Shown piece by piece: positions 46,108-57,750 of a stretch of 64,000 bases of DNA. Within the stretch, counting starts at the first letter, position 1, and the number at the start of each line of letters is the position of its first letter. The stretch is taken from positions 18,584,797-18,648,796 of the forward strand of contig NC_080063.1 in NCBI RefSeq assembly GCF_026212465.1. Direction: 5' to 3'. A model generated the notes under the pieces. It had not been told where the DNA came from and made no database searches. It saw nothing but the letters and a program-made list of their open reading frames with translations. The position numbers and the translations under genes were made by a program. Origin of the DNA: Amaranthus tricolor (taxonomy: Eukaryota; Streptophyta; Magnoliopsida; Caryophyllales; Amaranthaceae).

Positions 46108-48339
46108 CTATGGAGTATCTAAATTGACCGCGTCTTCAGCGGTATTATTATGCTGTTGGCGTTGTACCCCGCACATTCTATTCCAAAGTGATATCCTGTT
46201 ACGATACTGTCTTCGTAAATCTGCACATGAATTGTCTGCTGCTGCTCTCCAATTTTGTTGGACTGGCGGCAGTGGAGATGAATCATCGTTCATTAATAGC
46301 TGCACAAAATGATTCCCGTTCACCCAAAGAATATGTATAAGTTTATTTACGCTATGCGTTCCCTCTGTTCTCCTTAAAGGAAGCACTAAACAATTGTAAA
46401 TTGGATGACCATCCGGAGAGCCATAATACGCAATTGCTATGTTTAGGAACGTTGCTGCAGAATCCATGTTCCAATCATTCGTCCAAGCACGCACAAATTT
46501 CTCTTTGTGAGGAATCCATGTTCCAGCCAAATATCGCACGACGCTCCGGTTCCTAGTCGACCACAAGGACACAATTCCTTCCCATTTGTTTTCAAATTCG
46601 GCGATGGTCAGACTGTTAACCAAGGGGTTCCATTTTGATTGCCTGAATATCTGTCCCTGTTGATTTTTCTTCCCGCCACACAATTTATCAACCATGTTCT
46701 CCACGTCGTTGCCAATATGCCATATGCATAATAGATGTCGCACATCTGCATTAAACATCAATTTAAAATTAATTGAGATATATATATAGATCGACGATAA
46801 TAAATAATTAAAACCTGTTTACCTGGAAAGACAGCATGAATAGCTGCAGACAAACCCTCATCCCGATCCGTTACGATTACATCGGGCTTCTGGACTCTGC
46901 CGTAAATATCCCTCAACCTCTCTAACACCCAAGAATAAGACACCGCCGCCTCATCTCGCATCAAACAGAAAGCAACCAAGAAATTATGATTCGTCGGCGT
47001 CATTCCAATGATTTCGCAGAGGGGCCACTTTTGCTTATTCGTTTTGTAGGTTGTGTCTATCAAGACAACATGAGGCCACGAACGTAGCATTTGGATTGAT
47101 GTTGGATTCGCAATCAATAATCTAGTCAACTGACCCTCACCATCCAAGTCCGTCCAAACTACATAATTATGCTCCGTGGCCATATACAAACAGTGTTGAA
47201 GAGGAGTCCTACCATCCATCTCCTCTCTCCTGATTGACTGTCTCACATTGTAAATTTGATTCATACTAGCATAATACTGAGGATAATTTCTTCTAATTGA
47301 AGACATTATAAATGCTGGTTGCATGCCAGTTGCACTTAGATCTCGTATGTGCTGCTTGATATCGACAGGCATCTTATTTAGTCTTATTTGACCATCTCTG
47401 TACATGAAAAACGAGTGGTTGTGTCTTCCTTTTTCACCAGGAAACACTCTAACCGTCCAAGGTTTTTTTTCCTTTGGGTTACGACTAGTTCCTATAATCA
47501 TAAATTTACACCCACAACCTCTACTTTTGGAACCAGGTCGAGCAGCATTGTCTAAGTTATGCAAATCACCCGTTCTATTATCGTAGCGCTGACATCTTAA
47601 GTACAGACTCACTCTAGAACGTCCTTCTTTTTTTTTATATAAAGCACGTGTAAATTGAAAACCAATTGTTACTGCTATCTCATTAGCCCAAGCATGTAAA
47701 TCATCTACAGAATCAAATTCTCTATCGGTAATAAATCTATCAGAATAATCTACATTATCCCCTAAATTTTCAAAATCCTGCAAATAATAATTATAACTTT
47801 TAATTTAATATAATAAATTAAATTACATTGATTATAACTTTTAATTTAAATTTGGAAAAAAAAAAAAAAAAAAAAAAAAAAAATTATTTCCAGTCGCATA
47901 AAACAGTCGCACATAATACGTGCGACTGACAGTCGCATTTTTGTGTGCAACTGGATTGTGCGACCCATTTGTGCGACTGACTGCTTTTTTAAATTTTTTT
48001 TTTTTTTTTTTTTTTTCCGATTTCTTAAAATAAAATACTACTACACTAATTATTATAATGAAATATATTAATTAACAACAACTTTATCAATAAATTAATT
48101 ATATGCAATATATTTTATATTTCGAAATACAAAAAAACAAAAAAAAAAAAAAAAAAATTAAAAAAAAAATGTACAGGAGTCGCACAAAGCAGTTGCACAA
48201 AACTGTGCGACTACCAGTCGCACGTTTTTGTGCGACTGCTTTGTGCGACCTTGATAATTTTTTTTTTTTTTTTCAGCTAATAAATCGAACCGTTTTAATT
48301 ACTTACCGAATCGTTTCCACTCTCGTCTTGGTAGGCCAT
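46108..48339 (-). CDS. MURA-type MULE transposase, 3 exons
   Basis: Exons 48339-48307 (MAYQDESGNDS), 47777-46823 and 46745-46108 join in frame (phases 0 and 1) to 541 residues without stops. The N-terminal part has a zinc-binding FAR1/WRKY-GCM1-like region (LYLRCQRYD ... GCGCKFMIIG ... GRHNHSFF, giving C-C-H-H). The MULE transposase domain follows, with first Asp in VVLIDTTYKTNK, second Asp in VIVTDRDEGLSAAI, LLCIWHIGNDV after intron 2, and a likely third acidic residue in RRTEGTHSVNK. No SWIM zinc finger (CxC...CxH) is seen after it, so the protein is shorter than many MURA/FAR1-like transposases. Intron 1 (529 bp) carries modules R1 and R2. Such genes are often mislabelled as PKS-NRPS-like or FAR1-related in plants. 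Confidence 0.88.
47856..48016. repeat. Subterminal A-GTCGCAC-T module R1
   Basis: An A-run of about 27, a cluster with GTCGCAT, GTCGCAC, GTGCGAC, GTCGCAT, GTGCAAC, GTGCGAC and GTGCGAC between about 47,893 and 47,979, then a T-run of about 23. It lies in intron 1 of the transposase gene. Same plan as L1 and L2 at the other end. Confidence 0.85.
48131..48273. repeat. Subterminal A-GTCGCAC-T module R2
   Basis: A broken A-run (48,131-48,169), then GTCGCAC, GTTGCAC, GTGCGAC, GTCGCAC, GTGCGAC and GTGCGAC with 4-6-bp spacers, then a T-run of about 16. It lies in intron 1 of the transposase gene, close to the splice donor. Confidence 0.85.
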
Positions 48340-48455
48340 TGATGTTCGATGTAGATTTCTACCTTGTTTAAGTTAACGTAGTGTTTTTAATGAGTTTTTA
48401 GAGAAAAATTAACGTGTTTGAACTCGAATATACTACAATAACCCATCTGAAATTT

Positions 48456-48468
48456 CTATATATATAAA
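48456..48468 (-). promoter_or_regulatory. TATA box of the MULE transposase
   Basis: The minus-strand sequence CTTTATATATATA lies about 120 bp upstream of the transposase ATG and about 90 bp inside the right inverted repeat. Confidence 0.5.
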
Positions 48469-48552
48469 GTTCCAATAATGATATTATTAAGCGATAATAG
48501 TGTAATTAAGCGATAATAGTGTAATTAATCGATAATAATAGTGTTGGTTTAG

Positions 48553-48655
48553 TTAAGTGGCATTTTTGTAAATTTTAAATGAGCAGGGGCAATATTGTAA
48601 TTTCATTCGAGGGGTGGCGAAAAAATGAAAAGGGTGGCGACAAATAATAACACCC
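48553..48655 (-). repeat. MULE right terminal inverted repeat
   Basis: Reverse complement of the left repeat; see that entry. The outermost bases (GGGTGTTATTATTTG when reversed) differ from the left end (CCCGATTCTTATTTG), while the inner CGCCACCC blocks agree. Confidence 0.85.
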
Positions 48656-48663
48656 TTCTTTTA

Positions 48664-49494
48664 ATGGTTTTTATTGAAAAACTAAAAACAATCACCATTC
48701 TTTCTGTAAAGTTAAAGTTTATTTAGTAGTTCCCTTCCCTGATTGATGGACAAGATTTATATAATTAGGCTAACTAGTCGTTATTTGGTTTTAAATCTTG
48801 AATTGTAATAAATAAAGTCATAAATTATTAAAGGATCACCTGTTAACCATCAATTTATAATCAAATAAGCTAAATTGTTAAATAAAATGTTAAATTTTTC
48901 TAACTTTTTTTTGACAAAATATTTTATTAAACAATTTGACTTATTAGGTACGAATAGGTAATTAATAAAATTTACAATAGATGCTCCAATCAATGTATTT
49001 TAAATTAAATTGTCAAATCAGGTAATAAAAATCAATTAGTCTAATAAATTGTTTATTCAACATCAAAATCATCTTTAAATCTAAAGGTGTTTAAACAAAT
49101 GTGATATTTACCTGAAGCCAAATGCTGTATTAAAATCTATTTGACCTTACATTAAAAATACATGTTATATAAAAATTAAAATGAATCTGATTTTAAATTG
49201 ACCCGAAAAAATATAATTCAAAATTAAAAGGATATGAAAAATAGTTATACACAAATCTCAATATAAGAAAGAAAAAGCCACAAATGTTAACTGTGGGCAC
49301 ATGTGACAGAGATAGGAGTCATGACTATGTAGTCAACTCGCTTATCTAAATTCAGAATCCTCAGCTGGTGGACCCCAAAATACGATGTGTGTGACCAATT
49401 TTTCTGCTTTGTCTTCCCATACATGTCAATTACTCCGCGTGACCGCGTCTCAACCACCAAGTAGATGGAGTATTGTCTTGTCTAATACGAGTAG
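48664..49494. other. AT-rich intergenic DNA, no gene seen
   Basis: No supported feature. Confidence 0.4.
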
Positions 49495-49735
49495 ACCATC
49501 ATCATTATATTCAGTGTATTCCGGTTATAGAAAATTATAATCAGGGTCTGGTGAGGAAAGGACGGCGACAACTCATACACATAAAGGAGAGCACTGTCAA
49601 AGAGTCCCCCAACTCGAGAAAGAATAAGATAAAATTCTACAACTGTTGGGATCGAGTGCAGTTGAAGCGAACTTCGCAAGTTTACATCTTATCACACTTA
49701 AGCGTGACCCTAACACATAAGGATAAATATAAATA
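49495..49735 (-). mobile_element. 3' part of a non-LTR retroposon
   Basis: Minus strand: GAGTTGTCGCCGTCCTTTCC, CACCAGACCCTGATTATA, GGAATACACTGAATATAATGATGATGG. It is the same family as the copy at 39,940-40,075 and has a short (ATG)n tail. The 5' limit is uncertain. Confidence 0.45.
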
Positions 49736-49746
49736 GAATGCATGTG

Positions 49747-49747
<1 letters not shown>

Positions 49748-49819
<72 letters not shown>
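49748..49819. repeat. (AAT)n microsatellite
   Basis: About 24 uninterrupted AAT units next to the retroposon fragment. Confidence 0.9.
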
Positions 49820-50366
49820 GCAACGAATAAAAGTCAGAGAACAAAAACACCGACAAGTAAGCGAAGGGAGAATTAATAATCTAAAAGACTAAAACATGAA
49901 TAACGCGCCTCCACCTATCCGTATCTGGTCAAAAACCTTAAAGAGGTTTAATTTATGTGAATCAGTTTTTATTTGCTCATCCTAAATTCACTTGGATCTT
50001 CCTCGACTACAGGATGTTCCTCAGGATTACTCCAAATTCATTTAAAATAAGTTGTAATGCTCTCTCTCTTTAAATTAGTAGCAAATAAAGTTAGGTGCTT
50101 TGATTATAAAAATGTGAATATTAGTAATAAATTAAGAAATACTATCAAATAATGTATTTTAAAAAAAGTTAAAATATATAAACGAGGTTAAAAGAAAATA
50201 GTTGGTTATCTTAAAAAAAAAATTTATACAAAATAAGTGAAATTGACCAAAATGCCAAATGAAGCTTAATGAACAGAACAATAGGACTAAATCTTTAAAT
50301 CTCCACCTTTGATTTGCTAGGTGTATTATTTTAGTCCATTATAACTTCTATGTAGATTGCAAAATA

Positions 50367-50610
50367 TACTCCTTTCGTTTCATTTAAACGTTTTATTTGC
50401 TTTTCGCACGTTTGTCAATGCAATAATTTAATTTTTAATACCTCTATAATTGTATATAAATAAATATTAATATAACTTTATGTTGAGATTAATAAAATAA
50501 TATTTCATTTGACTGTTTTAATTTATAAATTATGAATAAATTACAAATTAAGAGTGGTTGATAAAAATACTCAAAAAGCAAATTATCATTTAAAAAGAAA
50601 TAAGAAAATA
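50367..50610. mobile_element. Stowaway-like MITE
   Basis: The left end is TACTCCTTTCGTTTCATTTA; the right part, reversed, reads TTTCTTTTTAAATGATAATTTGCTTTTTG and aligns loosely with the left end. The interior matches the family (ATGAATAAATTACAAATTAAGAG). It lies about 350 bp upstream of the glucanase gene. Confidence 0.4.
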
Positions 50611-50898
50611 TATTTTTACAAATAATATAAAATAATACAAACACTAATATTAAATAATTTGCTCAACAAATAATATATTTTTACATAATTAAACTAAAAT
50701 TATCAGCAAAATATTTTATCAAACACGTCATCAATTCACCATCAACAATTCAACATAGGATACCAAAGGAGACAGAAAGCGAGCGAATATAGAAAAGTCT
50801 AAGAGGACAAAATTTATGACAGCTAAAAAGAGTTGTGATTTGTGGGGCTGTTCCCACCATAATTCCTCCCCATTTCTCAACCATTCTTAAATCAACCC

Positions 50899-50909
50899 GT
50901 ATTTATACA
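50899..50909 (+). promoter_or_regulatory. TATA box of the GH17 gene
   Basis: GTATTTATACA lies about 60 bp upstream of the ATG at 50965, giving a short 5' UTR of about 30 nt. Confidence 0.5.
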
Positions 50910-50964
50910 ATCCCATATTCCACAAAACCATCTTTCCCCTTCATTCAAACTATCATAACAACCA

Positions 50965-53900
50965 ATGAATACTTTAACAAACTTTCTACTCATTTTCACC
51001 CTTCTCAATCTCCACCTTCCCCCCAATGCCGCTTGGAGCATTGGAGCGAATTATGGGACGTTGGCGGATAATCTTCCGCCACCGTCCCAGGTCGCGGAAT
51101 TTTTAAGAACCAAAACCTCAATCGATAAAATAAAACTTTTCGATGCGAATCCGGACATTGTCCGGGCATTCGCAAACTCGGGTATATCCGTCACAATTAC
51201 TGTCCCTAATGGGGAGATTCCCAACCTTGTTCAACTCCCTGGTGCGCAACAATGGGTTGCTGCTCATATAACACCTTTTGTTCCTCAAACTAAAATTATT
51301 AGAGTTCTTGTTGGTAATGAAGTTCTTCATTGGGGCCCACAAAACCTTATTGATAATCTTGTTGCTGCCATGAGAACTCTTCACCAAGCTCTACAGCAAG
51401 CTGGTCATAGAAACATTCAGGTACTGTTTTTTTATTTTAATTGTGTTAAATTTTAGCGTGAATTTTTGTATGTTGGGTTATTTATGATTTTTCATAGTAA
51501 TTAAGAAAAATAGAAAAAATTGATATTAATAATCCAATTTCACTCATCCCTTGTGAATAACTTTAGATTATTTTCTAATAATCTAACCTTTGTCATATAT
51601 TTGCCCAAAACATACCAAATTCCTAATAATAGGGATTAATAGGGTAGGTGCTAGTAACATAAAAGTTGAATTATTTATAGAAAACTAAGTACACATGTTG
51701 ATTATTAGAAAATAATGTCAATTTTTCTTTTAAAATATATTCATGTATAATTATATTAGATTCGTCTAGATATATTTACTTTTAAGATTTATATATAATT
51801 TATAATTTTATACGGTGTATTTATAGATCGGAGTAGCTAAGAGTAGTTGATAATCATGGGATTTATTAATCAGTGAGATTAATTAATAATTTGATTATGA
51901 CTAATGAGCGGTATGATGATGAGGAATTTGTGCAATATTTTCTGCATCTTTTGCTTGCTTGTTGCAGCCTATTTGTGAATTGATGTTAAGTGCAGAAATT
52001 GCTTCCAGAATAAAATCTGGAAAAAATCAGAGAAAAACAAACAAATTAAGAAAATATGTTCTTAGGAGTACAATTTTTTGGCATATGCCATATAAAACAA
52101 TTAAAAAAAGAGACAAAATATTTAAAATGTGTGGAGGAGAGAAGAATATAATTCAGACATGTAAACGAAAATTAAATAGAGTGGGGAAGATTTTGATTGT
52201 TTTTCATTTGTTTTTTTTATAGAATGCAATTTGCTTAACTTTTGCTAGAGGTTTGACGTAATGACGGTCTTAATTGGATTCAAAACGTTGTATTTTCTAC
52301 TTTGAATCCTTAATAAAATTAGACTACCCTTAAATTAAATCGAAAATGTAGCAGCGGGGCGAATCACAAACGTTAGAAAATTAATCGGAATACTCTTGTG
52401 CGAGATCGTCTCTCGATAAGACGATCTCAAAAAAGAGTCTATAATCTCATAATATATACAAATAAGCTACTTAATTTATATATACGCGTCTTTCGGTGAG
52501 ACCGTCTATATATATAATAGTGAAATACAAAATGTTGTATAGTGGTTTCTTGAGTGGAAGTATTCGTTTGCTGCAAAACATTAGAAAAAAGTGAATAATT
52601 TCTTGAGGTTCCGCCTAATAGAATTGTGTAGTCAACATAATTAATTGAAAGGTACTAAAAAATGGTATACTTTTTGGGATGGGTAAGTATAGAATTTATG
52701 AATCATGAATGTAATACAATGACTTTGCAGCACTTTCAGGATTCTTTTCTCAATAAGCATTGACAATGCCAGAGTTAAAATGTAGAGTAGACAGGTTATA
52801 ATTTTCACATGCACCAAATGAACCTGGCTGGCTGGCTGGCTTCTTTTGTTTGGTAGTTTGTGTTGGTGTTGGTGTGTCATTGGTAGCCTCAAGAAAAATA
52901 TTTGGGGGTAAAAACCAAGAAAAATTAGTAAAAAGTAGTAAAAAAGTATATTTAATAAAAAAATAGGTGAAATATTTGGATGAGATGAAAATGCAATTTA
53001 AATGTGTGGATTATAAATTACTAAAAAAATATAGATCATAATCAAAATATATTGAGGATTCTTTTCTCAATAAGCATTAACCAAAGGTTTTTTGTGTACT
53101 CGAGGGTAATTTTCTTTATGGGTGCACACACTTATCATAAATTCTTTTTTAATATGCTCAAGTTGAAAGGTGAGACATGTCGACGTGATAACATATTTTG
53201 TATGAAATGACTTGTGGTGACTAGCATAGATTAGCATTGACTTCTCAAATTCGTAACATATTCAATAAGAACATGTTTTATGTTAAGAAATTAACGCAAT
53301 TAAAATATTAAATTAATAATCAAAACTCAAAATATATTATATGTTCTATTACGTTTTATTGTACGAAAGCTTGCAATACCATGTCAAGAAGACAATAACC
53401 AACTTAACTAATTCAATCATTAGATTACGTATTTGGGTGTGTTGTTGGTATCAGACCCAAAAAGGTCGCTAATTCAATCTCATCCACTCCTCATTCAAAT
53501 GAAATACTTAGCATCATGTATGAGTTTATGAAATATCCTAATGCTTTAATTCTCAGTTTAAATTTTTGATTGATAATTTAATATATGTTGTATATGCTAT
53601 CACCTTATACCGGTCATGCATAGGTTCATAAGTAAGTCAACCCTTGTAATCTCCTTTTGAAATGATACATGAATGAATGAATATTTTGCATGAAGCTAAA
53701 TTTGCTGCTTAAAAATGCAGGTTTCAAGTCCACATTCATTGGGAATCCTAGAAAGATCAGTACCCCCAAGCACGGGTCGATTTCGACCCGGATGGGATGT
53801 AGGAGTCTTAGCTCCAATGCTCCAATTCCATCGCGAAACCAAATCCCCATTCGTGATTAACCCATACCCATATTTCAGTGTCGACCCAAAAAGCGTCAAT

Positions 53901-56207
53901 TTCTGTCTCTTTAAGAGGAATAGAGGAAGGCTTGATAGATGGACCAAGAAAATGTACTACAACATGTTTGAGTATCTTATGGATGCTACCTTTTCTGCTA
54001 TGAAGCGTTTGGGCTACCCGGATGTTGATATTGTGATTGGTGAAACGGGCTGGCCCACGGTTGGTGAGCCCTTTCAGACTTGGGTCAGCCCGGCTGATGC
54101 CCAAACCTTTAATTCAAGGTTGGTTGCTGCTGTTAACTCAGGTAAAGGGACACCTTTAATGCCTGGTAGAAAGTTCGAGACTTACATTTTTTCTTTGTTT
54201 ACTGAAAATCTGAAGCCCGGCCCTGTTGCTGAGAGGAATTTCGGGTTGTTTAGGCCCGATTTTTCTCCTGTTTATGACATTGGCATTTTGAGGAATGGAC
54301 CTAGGGTAAGTTTCTTCACTATTATTCTTGGTTTTTTTTTTTTTTCGTATTTTACACTTTTTTGTCTTAAATTACGCCCTAATCACAGTTTACAAATTCT
54401 AATTATTCTCGACTTGTAAAAATAAGTTCAGTTCAATGAAAATAGGTAAAGTTCTGCTAAAATAAGTTTAGTTCAACAAAATTGCAAGCTTGAATGAAAT
54501 GAAAAACGCCCTTAGTTAAGTTCAAATTGGCTTGTTAAAAGAGATTTGGTAAAATTAAGTTAAATTCACCAAAAATAATATATGTATTATTTCTAGTCTC
54601 TAATAGTTGCTATAGTCACTATGTCGCTACTACTGTTCATTAAATAATTTTATTTGACATAAAATAATATACACCCTAATCATAATTTACATTGCCTTCG
54701 TCCTACTTATTTTGTATCATTTTAGATTATGACGTGAGAAATTTTACATCCAAATAATACAAAATGGGAGGGATATATATGAGTATGTTATCAACTTGTA
54801 AAAACAAGTTTAATTAAAAATAAGCTGAGTTCAGCAAAAAAAAAAAAAAATTTATCGTTTTTCCCTTTCACCCGTATGAAAATAAATTTCCGCTCTCGCT
54901 TTTGCGTGTAAACTCTAGACTACACTCATCATAATTATAATTTGCTCGAAAGATAAAATGAAGCGTCCGGAACAACATAGTATCAAATTCACACAATTAT
55001 CATGTTTAGAATGCTAGTTAAGTGTGGTGTTTATATGACTTGCAGCCTCAGCCGCTTCCTGCAGGGGGCCCAAGTCGAGGTCGTGGGCAACCCAAGCCCG
55101 CAACCCCAGCCCTACCTGGCCCAGCAAAAGGATGGTGTGTGCCAAAACCACAAGCTACAGATGCCCAATTGCAGGCTAACATAAATTATGTCTGCAGCCA
55201 AGGAGTTGATTGTAAGCCAATTCAACCAGGTGGTGCATGTTTTAACCCGAACAATGTTCGATCTCATGCTACTTACGCCATGAACGCATTTTACCAAACC
55301 AAGGGTCGCCAACCCTTTCAATGTGACTTTTCTCAAACTGCTGTTATCTCCAACAATAACCCAAGTAAGTTTCATTGTTCCCCTCTGAATATGATATAGA
55401 TTGACTTAAGTTCGAGTTCAGATAGATTGATTTATGCCAAGTGAATTTCATTTTCTTTGTCGACATTAGAACAACTTGTAAGCCGTAACAATTCATCACA
55501 ATCACCCCATGAGCCCAGTCGGGTGGACATATTCACTGAGCACCCGTGGGCTCAGGCCCACAAATCTACGGGTAATGGGCATTGACTTGTACACATGTTT
55601 GATGTAAGGATTTTTCTCAAGTGTAAAGTATTTCTAACACAATTAACATAATAATCTTTCGTCCCCTTTCCTTTATTCTTGCCCCGTTCCCGTCCCTTTT
55701 GCTTTTCTTTCTTTTCTTTCCTTCAAAAAATGTTGTCTAGACGTACTCTTACTTCTAAAATTTGTTCACTCATTACGGAAAACTGATTTTACTTATTAAA
55801 TTTACTTTTTTACCGATTTGCTAGTATATTTGTCGCGTATAGCTATAAGTATGTCTAATTCTGTAGGGCTTGGAGTGCCCTTGCCCTACCATAAATTGTA
55901 AACCATACGAAATTTTGCAGTCTATATTTCGGGTTGTTTTCGACCCTAGGCAAGGTAGATATTTGCCTAGGGTTAGAAAGGAGCCCAATATCTCAATTCA
56001 ACAATGTTGTCACGTAGGACGTAGAACACCATTTGTAAAATTATAACTTTACTTTTACCAAACAACCGAAATCGGTCCTCTATAAAAAGAGTTCATTTCT
56101 TTTATTTTACCCTGGTACATAAAACATCAAGAACGACTCTGCCTATATTAGTAGAACTGAGAGTATTTGTGTTCCATTTTGCAGGCTATGGTACATGTAG
56201 AATGTAG
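50965..56207 (+). CDS. Glucan endo-1,3-beta-glucosidase (GH17) with X8 domain, 4 exons
   Basis: Exons 50965-51420, 53721-54305, 55046-55364 and 56185-56207 join in frame (phases 0, 0, 1) to 460 residues. A signal peptide (about 1-23) precedes the GH17 barrel that starts [15 protein letters not shown]. The acid/base Glu is in VLVGNEVLH and the nucleophile in [12 protein letters not shown]. After a Pro/Gly linker ([13 protein letters not shown]) comes the X8/CBM43 domain ([20 protein letters not shown] ... GVDCKPI ... GACFNPN ... FQCDFSQTA ... YGTCRM), with its cysteines. The enzyme cuts callose in the wall, and X8 binds beta-1,3-glucan. The protein ends two residues after the last X8 Cys, so it lacks the Ser-rich tail and hydrophobic end of GPI-anchored relatives and should be secreted free. 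Intron 1 is 2.3 kb and carries repeats. Intact. Confidence 0.95.
52395..52512. mobile_element. MITE-like element in GH17 intron 1
   Basis: It starts GCGAGATCGTCTCTCGATAA and ends GTCTTTCGGTGAGACCGTCT, the same motif set as the other GACGGTCTC elements in the window. It lies inside intron 1. Confidence 0.4.
53440..53580 (+). mobile_element. Decayed TRIM-like remnant in GH17 intron 1
   Basis: TTGGTATCAGACCC (primer-site like), AATTCAATCTCATCCA, CTCCTCATTCAAATGAAATACTTAGC and a weak match to the TRIM terminal repeat (CTTTAATTCTCAGTTTAAATTTTTGAT) occur in the same order as in the TRIM at 28,704. The left terminal repeat is not recognisable. Confidence 0.35.
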
Positions 56208-57509
56208 ATATTTACCTTATTAGTATCTCTGTGGAGCCGGTTCCTAAAATGAAGGCGAAATTGAAGTCAGGGGATAAAGAGCAAGAATAGCCTTCAACAA
56301 GATTATTTATTTATTCACTACTTGTTGACAAAATAATTATATGTACTCTACCACTCTTCTTGTTGATGGTCACTACTAACTATTTAACATAATGGAGTTG
56401 TCCTTTAGGCTGTGTAAATTAAGACAAAGTAGTAGAATTATGATGGAGATTAATTGATTAGATGTTATATTTTGCCAAAAGATCCTTACTACTATGTCCA
56501 TTTCCGTTGGGAAGAATTTAGACTTGAATCTGGCTAGATTATGATCTGAGTCATTTGATAATAATTTCTATATGTAAATAATAAATAGTGTTGCATATAA
56601 TACAAAAAAATGGTAAATAAAGTTGGTTGAGTACATATTCAGATGTGGGTATCAGTCTGCTTTCTTTTACACCCTCATCAGACCCTACCTTAGGCTAAAT
56701 TCATTGAGATGATAATAGTCTTTATCCTTCCCTACTTAGAAATTTAGTTGCAAGGAAACTACAATAATATATGAAATTTTTATTCTTGATGTGAAAAGAT
56801 AATATTATGTTTAGGAATCATCTAAGATAAAGTTTAGATTAATGATTGATGTCTTAATATATGTTATGTTCATAAATTAATGATACTTTATTAGATTCTA
56901 TTAGGAGCTCTAAAAGTCTATTTTTAACTAGTCACAAAACTAGTTAGATTATAACAGACTAATTAGATTAAACAAACATACAAAAGAAGTATATGATTAT
57001 ATGATGTGTATTGTTTTGTAATTCTTAAGTAGTTAAGCATCTTGAATCTACATTGTCAATTTGTCATCAACTAAATTAAAAATAAAACGTGAATTCTATA
57101 ACAGTTTAAATTAAGAAGCGTATTAAAAACTAATTATTATTAAGCGGAATTAATCAAATTAAGATGATAGATATTTGTAAAAAAAATCCTTGAGGGATGA
57201 AAAAACTTCCATAAAAATCTTGATTATTTTGAAAATTGATTGATTGAAAGCAAGGTAACTATGTTCTTACGAAAGGTTTTACTTCTAAAATCTAATTTAG
57301 AAAAAGAATACTTGTGTCTAACGAGGACTAGAAATGTCCACCAAACAATTGTCTGCGTGTCGTTTGTCAAGCTAGGATGTTTTTACATCTACTCTTAATC
57401 TCATGGATTATGTTTAAAGGTGTTTATTGGAATTTGAAACTTTCAGATTAGTTTCAGTTTGGTATTTTAAGTCGGATTAAAATAAATTATAATGTATTTT
57501 TATTAAACA
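56208..57509. other. 3' flank of the GH17 gene, no further gene
   Basis: The first 200-300 bp are the likely 3' UTR. Nothing else is supported. Confidence 0.4.
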
Positions 57510-57750
57510 AAGTGTTTATGGCTCAATGGATAGAGCATCTGCATGTAGGGCAGAATGTTTAGGGTTTGACCGCTACTGTAGCAAGTATCAGTTGGGGGTT
57601 TTTTGATGGCGTGCATCTCTCCGTGCTACTTTCTTCAGGGGAACGGGTATGATTTGTTCGCTTTTTCCAGAAAAAAGAAAAGCCCCCTCCCGAACCCTAC
57701 CTTGTGTGGGATACTGGGAGTGTTCTTTACCTTTTTTTATTGTTTTTTTT
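57510..57750 (+). mobile_element. tRNA-derived SINE
   Basis: The head has an A-box (TGGCTCAATGGATAGAGCA) and a B-box-like GGGTTTGACC at the expected spacing of about 35 bp. A body follows (GCGTGCATCTCTCCG, CCTACCTTGTGTGGGATACTG), then a T-rich end (CCTTTTTTTATTGTTTTTTTT). This is the plan of plant pol III SINEs. The one-base changes in the B-box suggest an old copy. The apparent open frame inside is not a gene. No target duplication was confirmed. Confidence 0.6.

Larger units (their letters stand above)
43034..48655. mobile_element. Mutator-like element (MULE) carrying a plant mobile domain gene
   Basis: A 5,622-bp element lies between direct repeats TTCTTTTA. Its terminal inverted repeats are about 100 bp: both ends contain TTATTTGTCGCCACCC then TTTTCATTTTTTCGCCACCC, then a related AT-rich stretch ending AAAATGCCACT. 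Inside are two convergent genes: a PMD protein on the plus strand (43885-45960) and a MURA-type transposase on the minus strand (48339-46108), their stops 147 bp apart. Each has a TATA box close to its end of the element and a first intron containing two poly(A)-GTCGCAC-poly(T) modules. PMD genes are known to travel with plant MULEs and some gypsy elements. The arrangement here looks complete and fairly young apart from one frameshift in the PMD gene. Confidence 0.92.

Noticed and set aside
43293..48273. CRISPR-like array interpretation of the repeated GTCGCAC motifs
   Set aside because: The spacers are only 4-6 bp and the sequence is plant nuclear DNA; the motif clusters belong to a transposon.
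51959..52222. Lys-rich 87-residue frame
   Set aside because: Within GH17 intron 1, with AT-rich chance composition ([11 protein letters not shown]).
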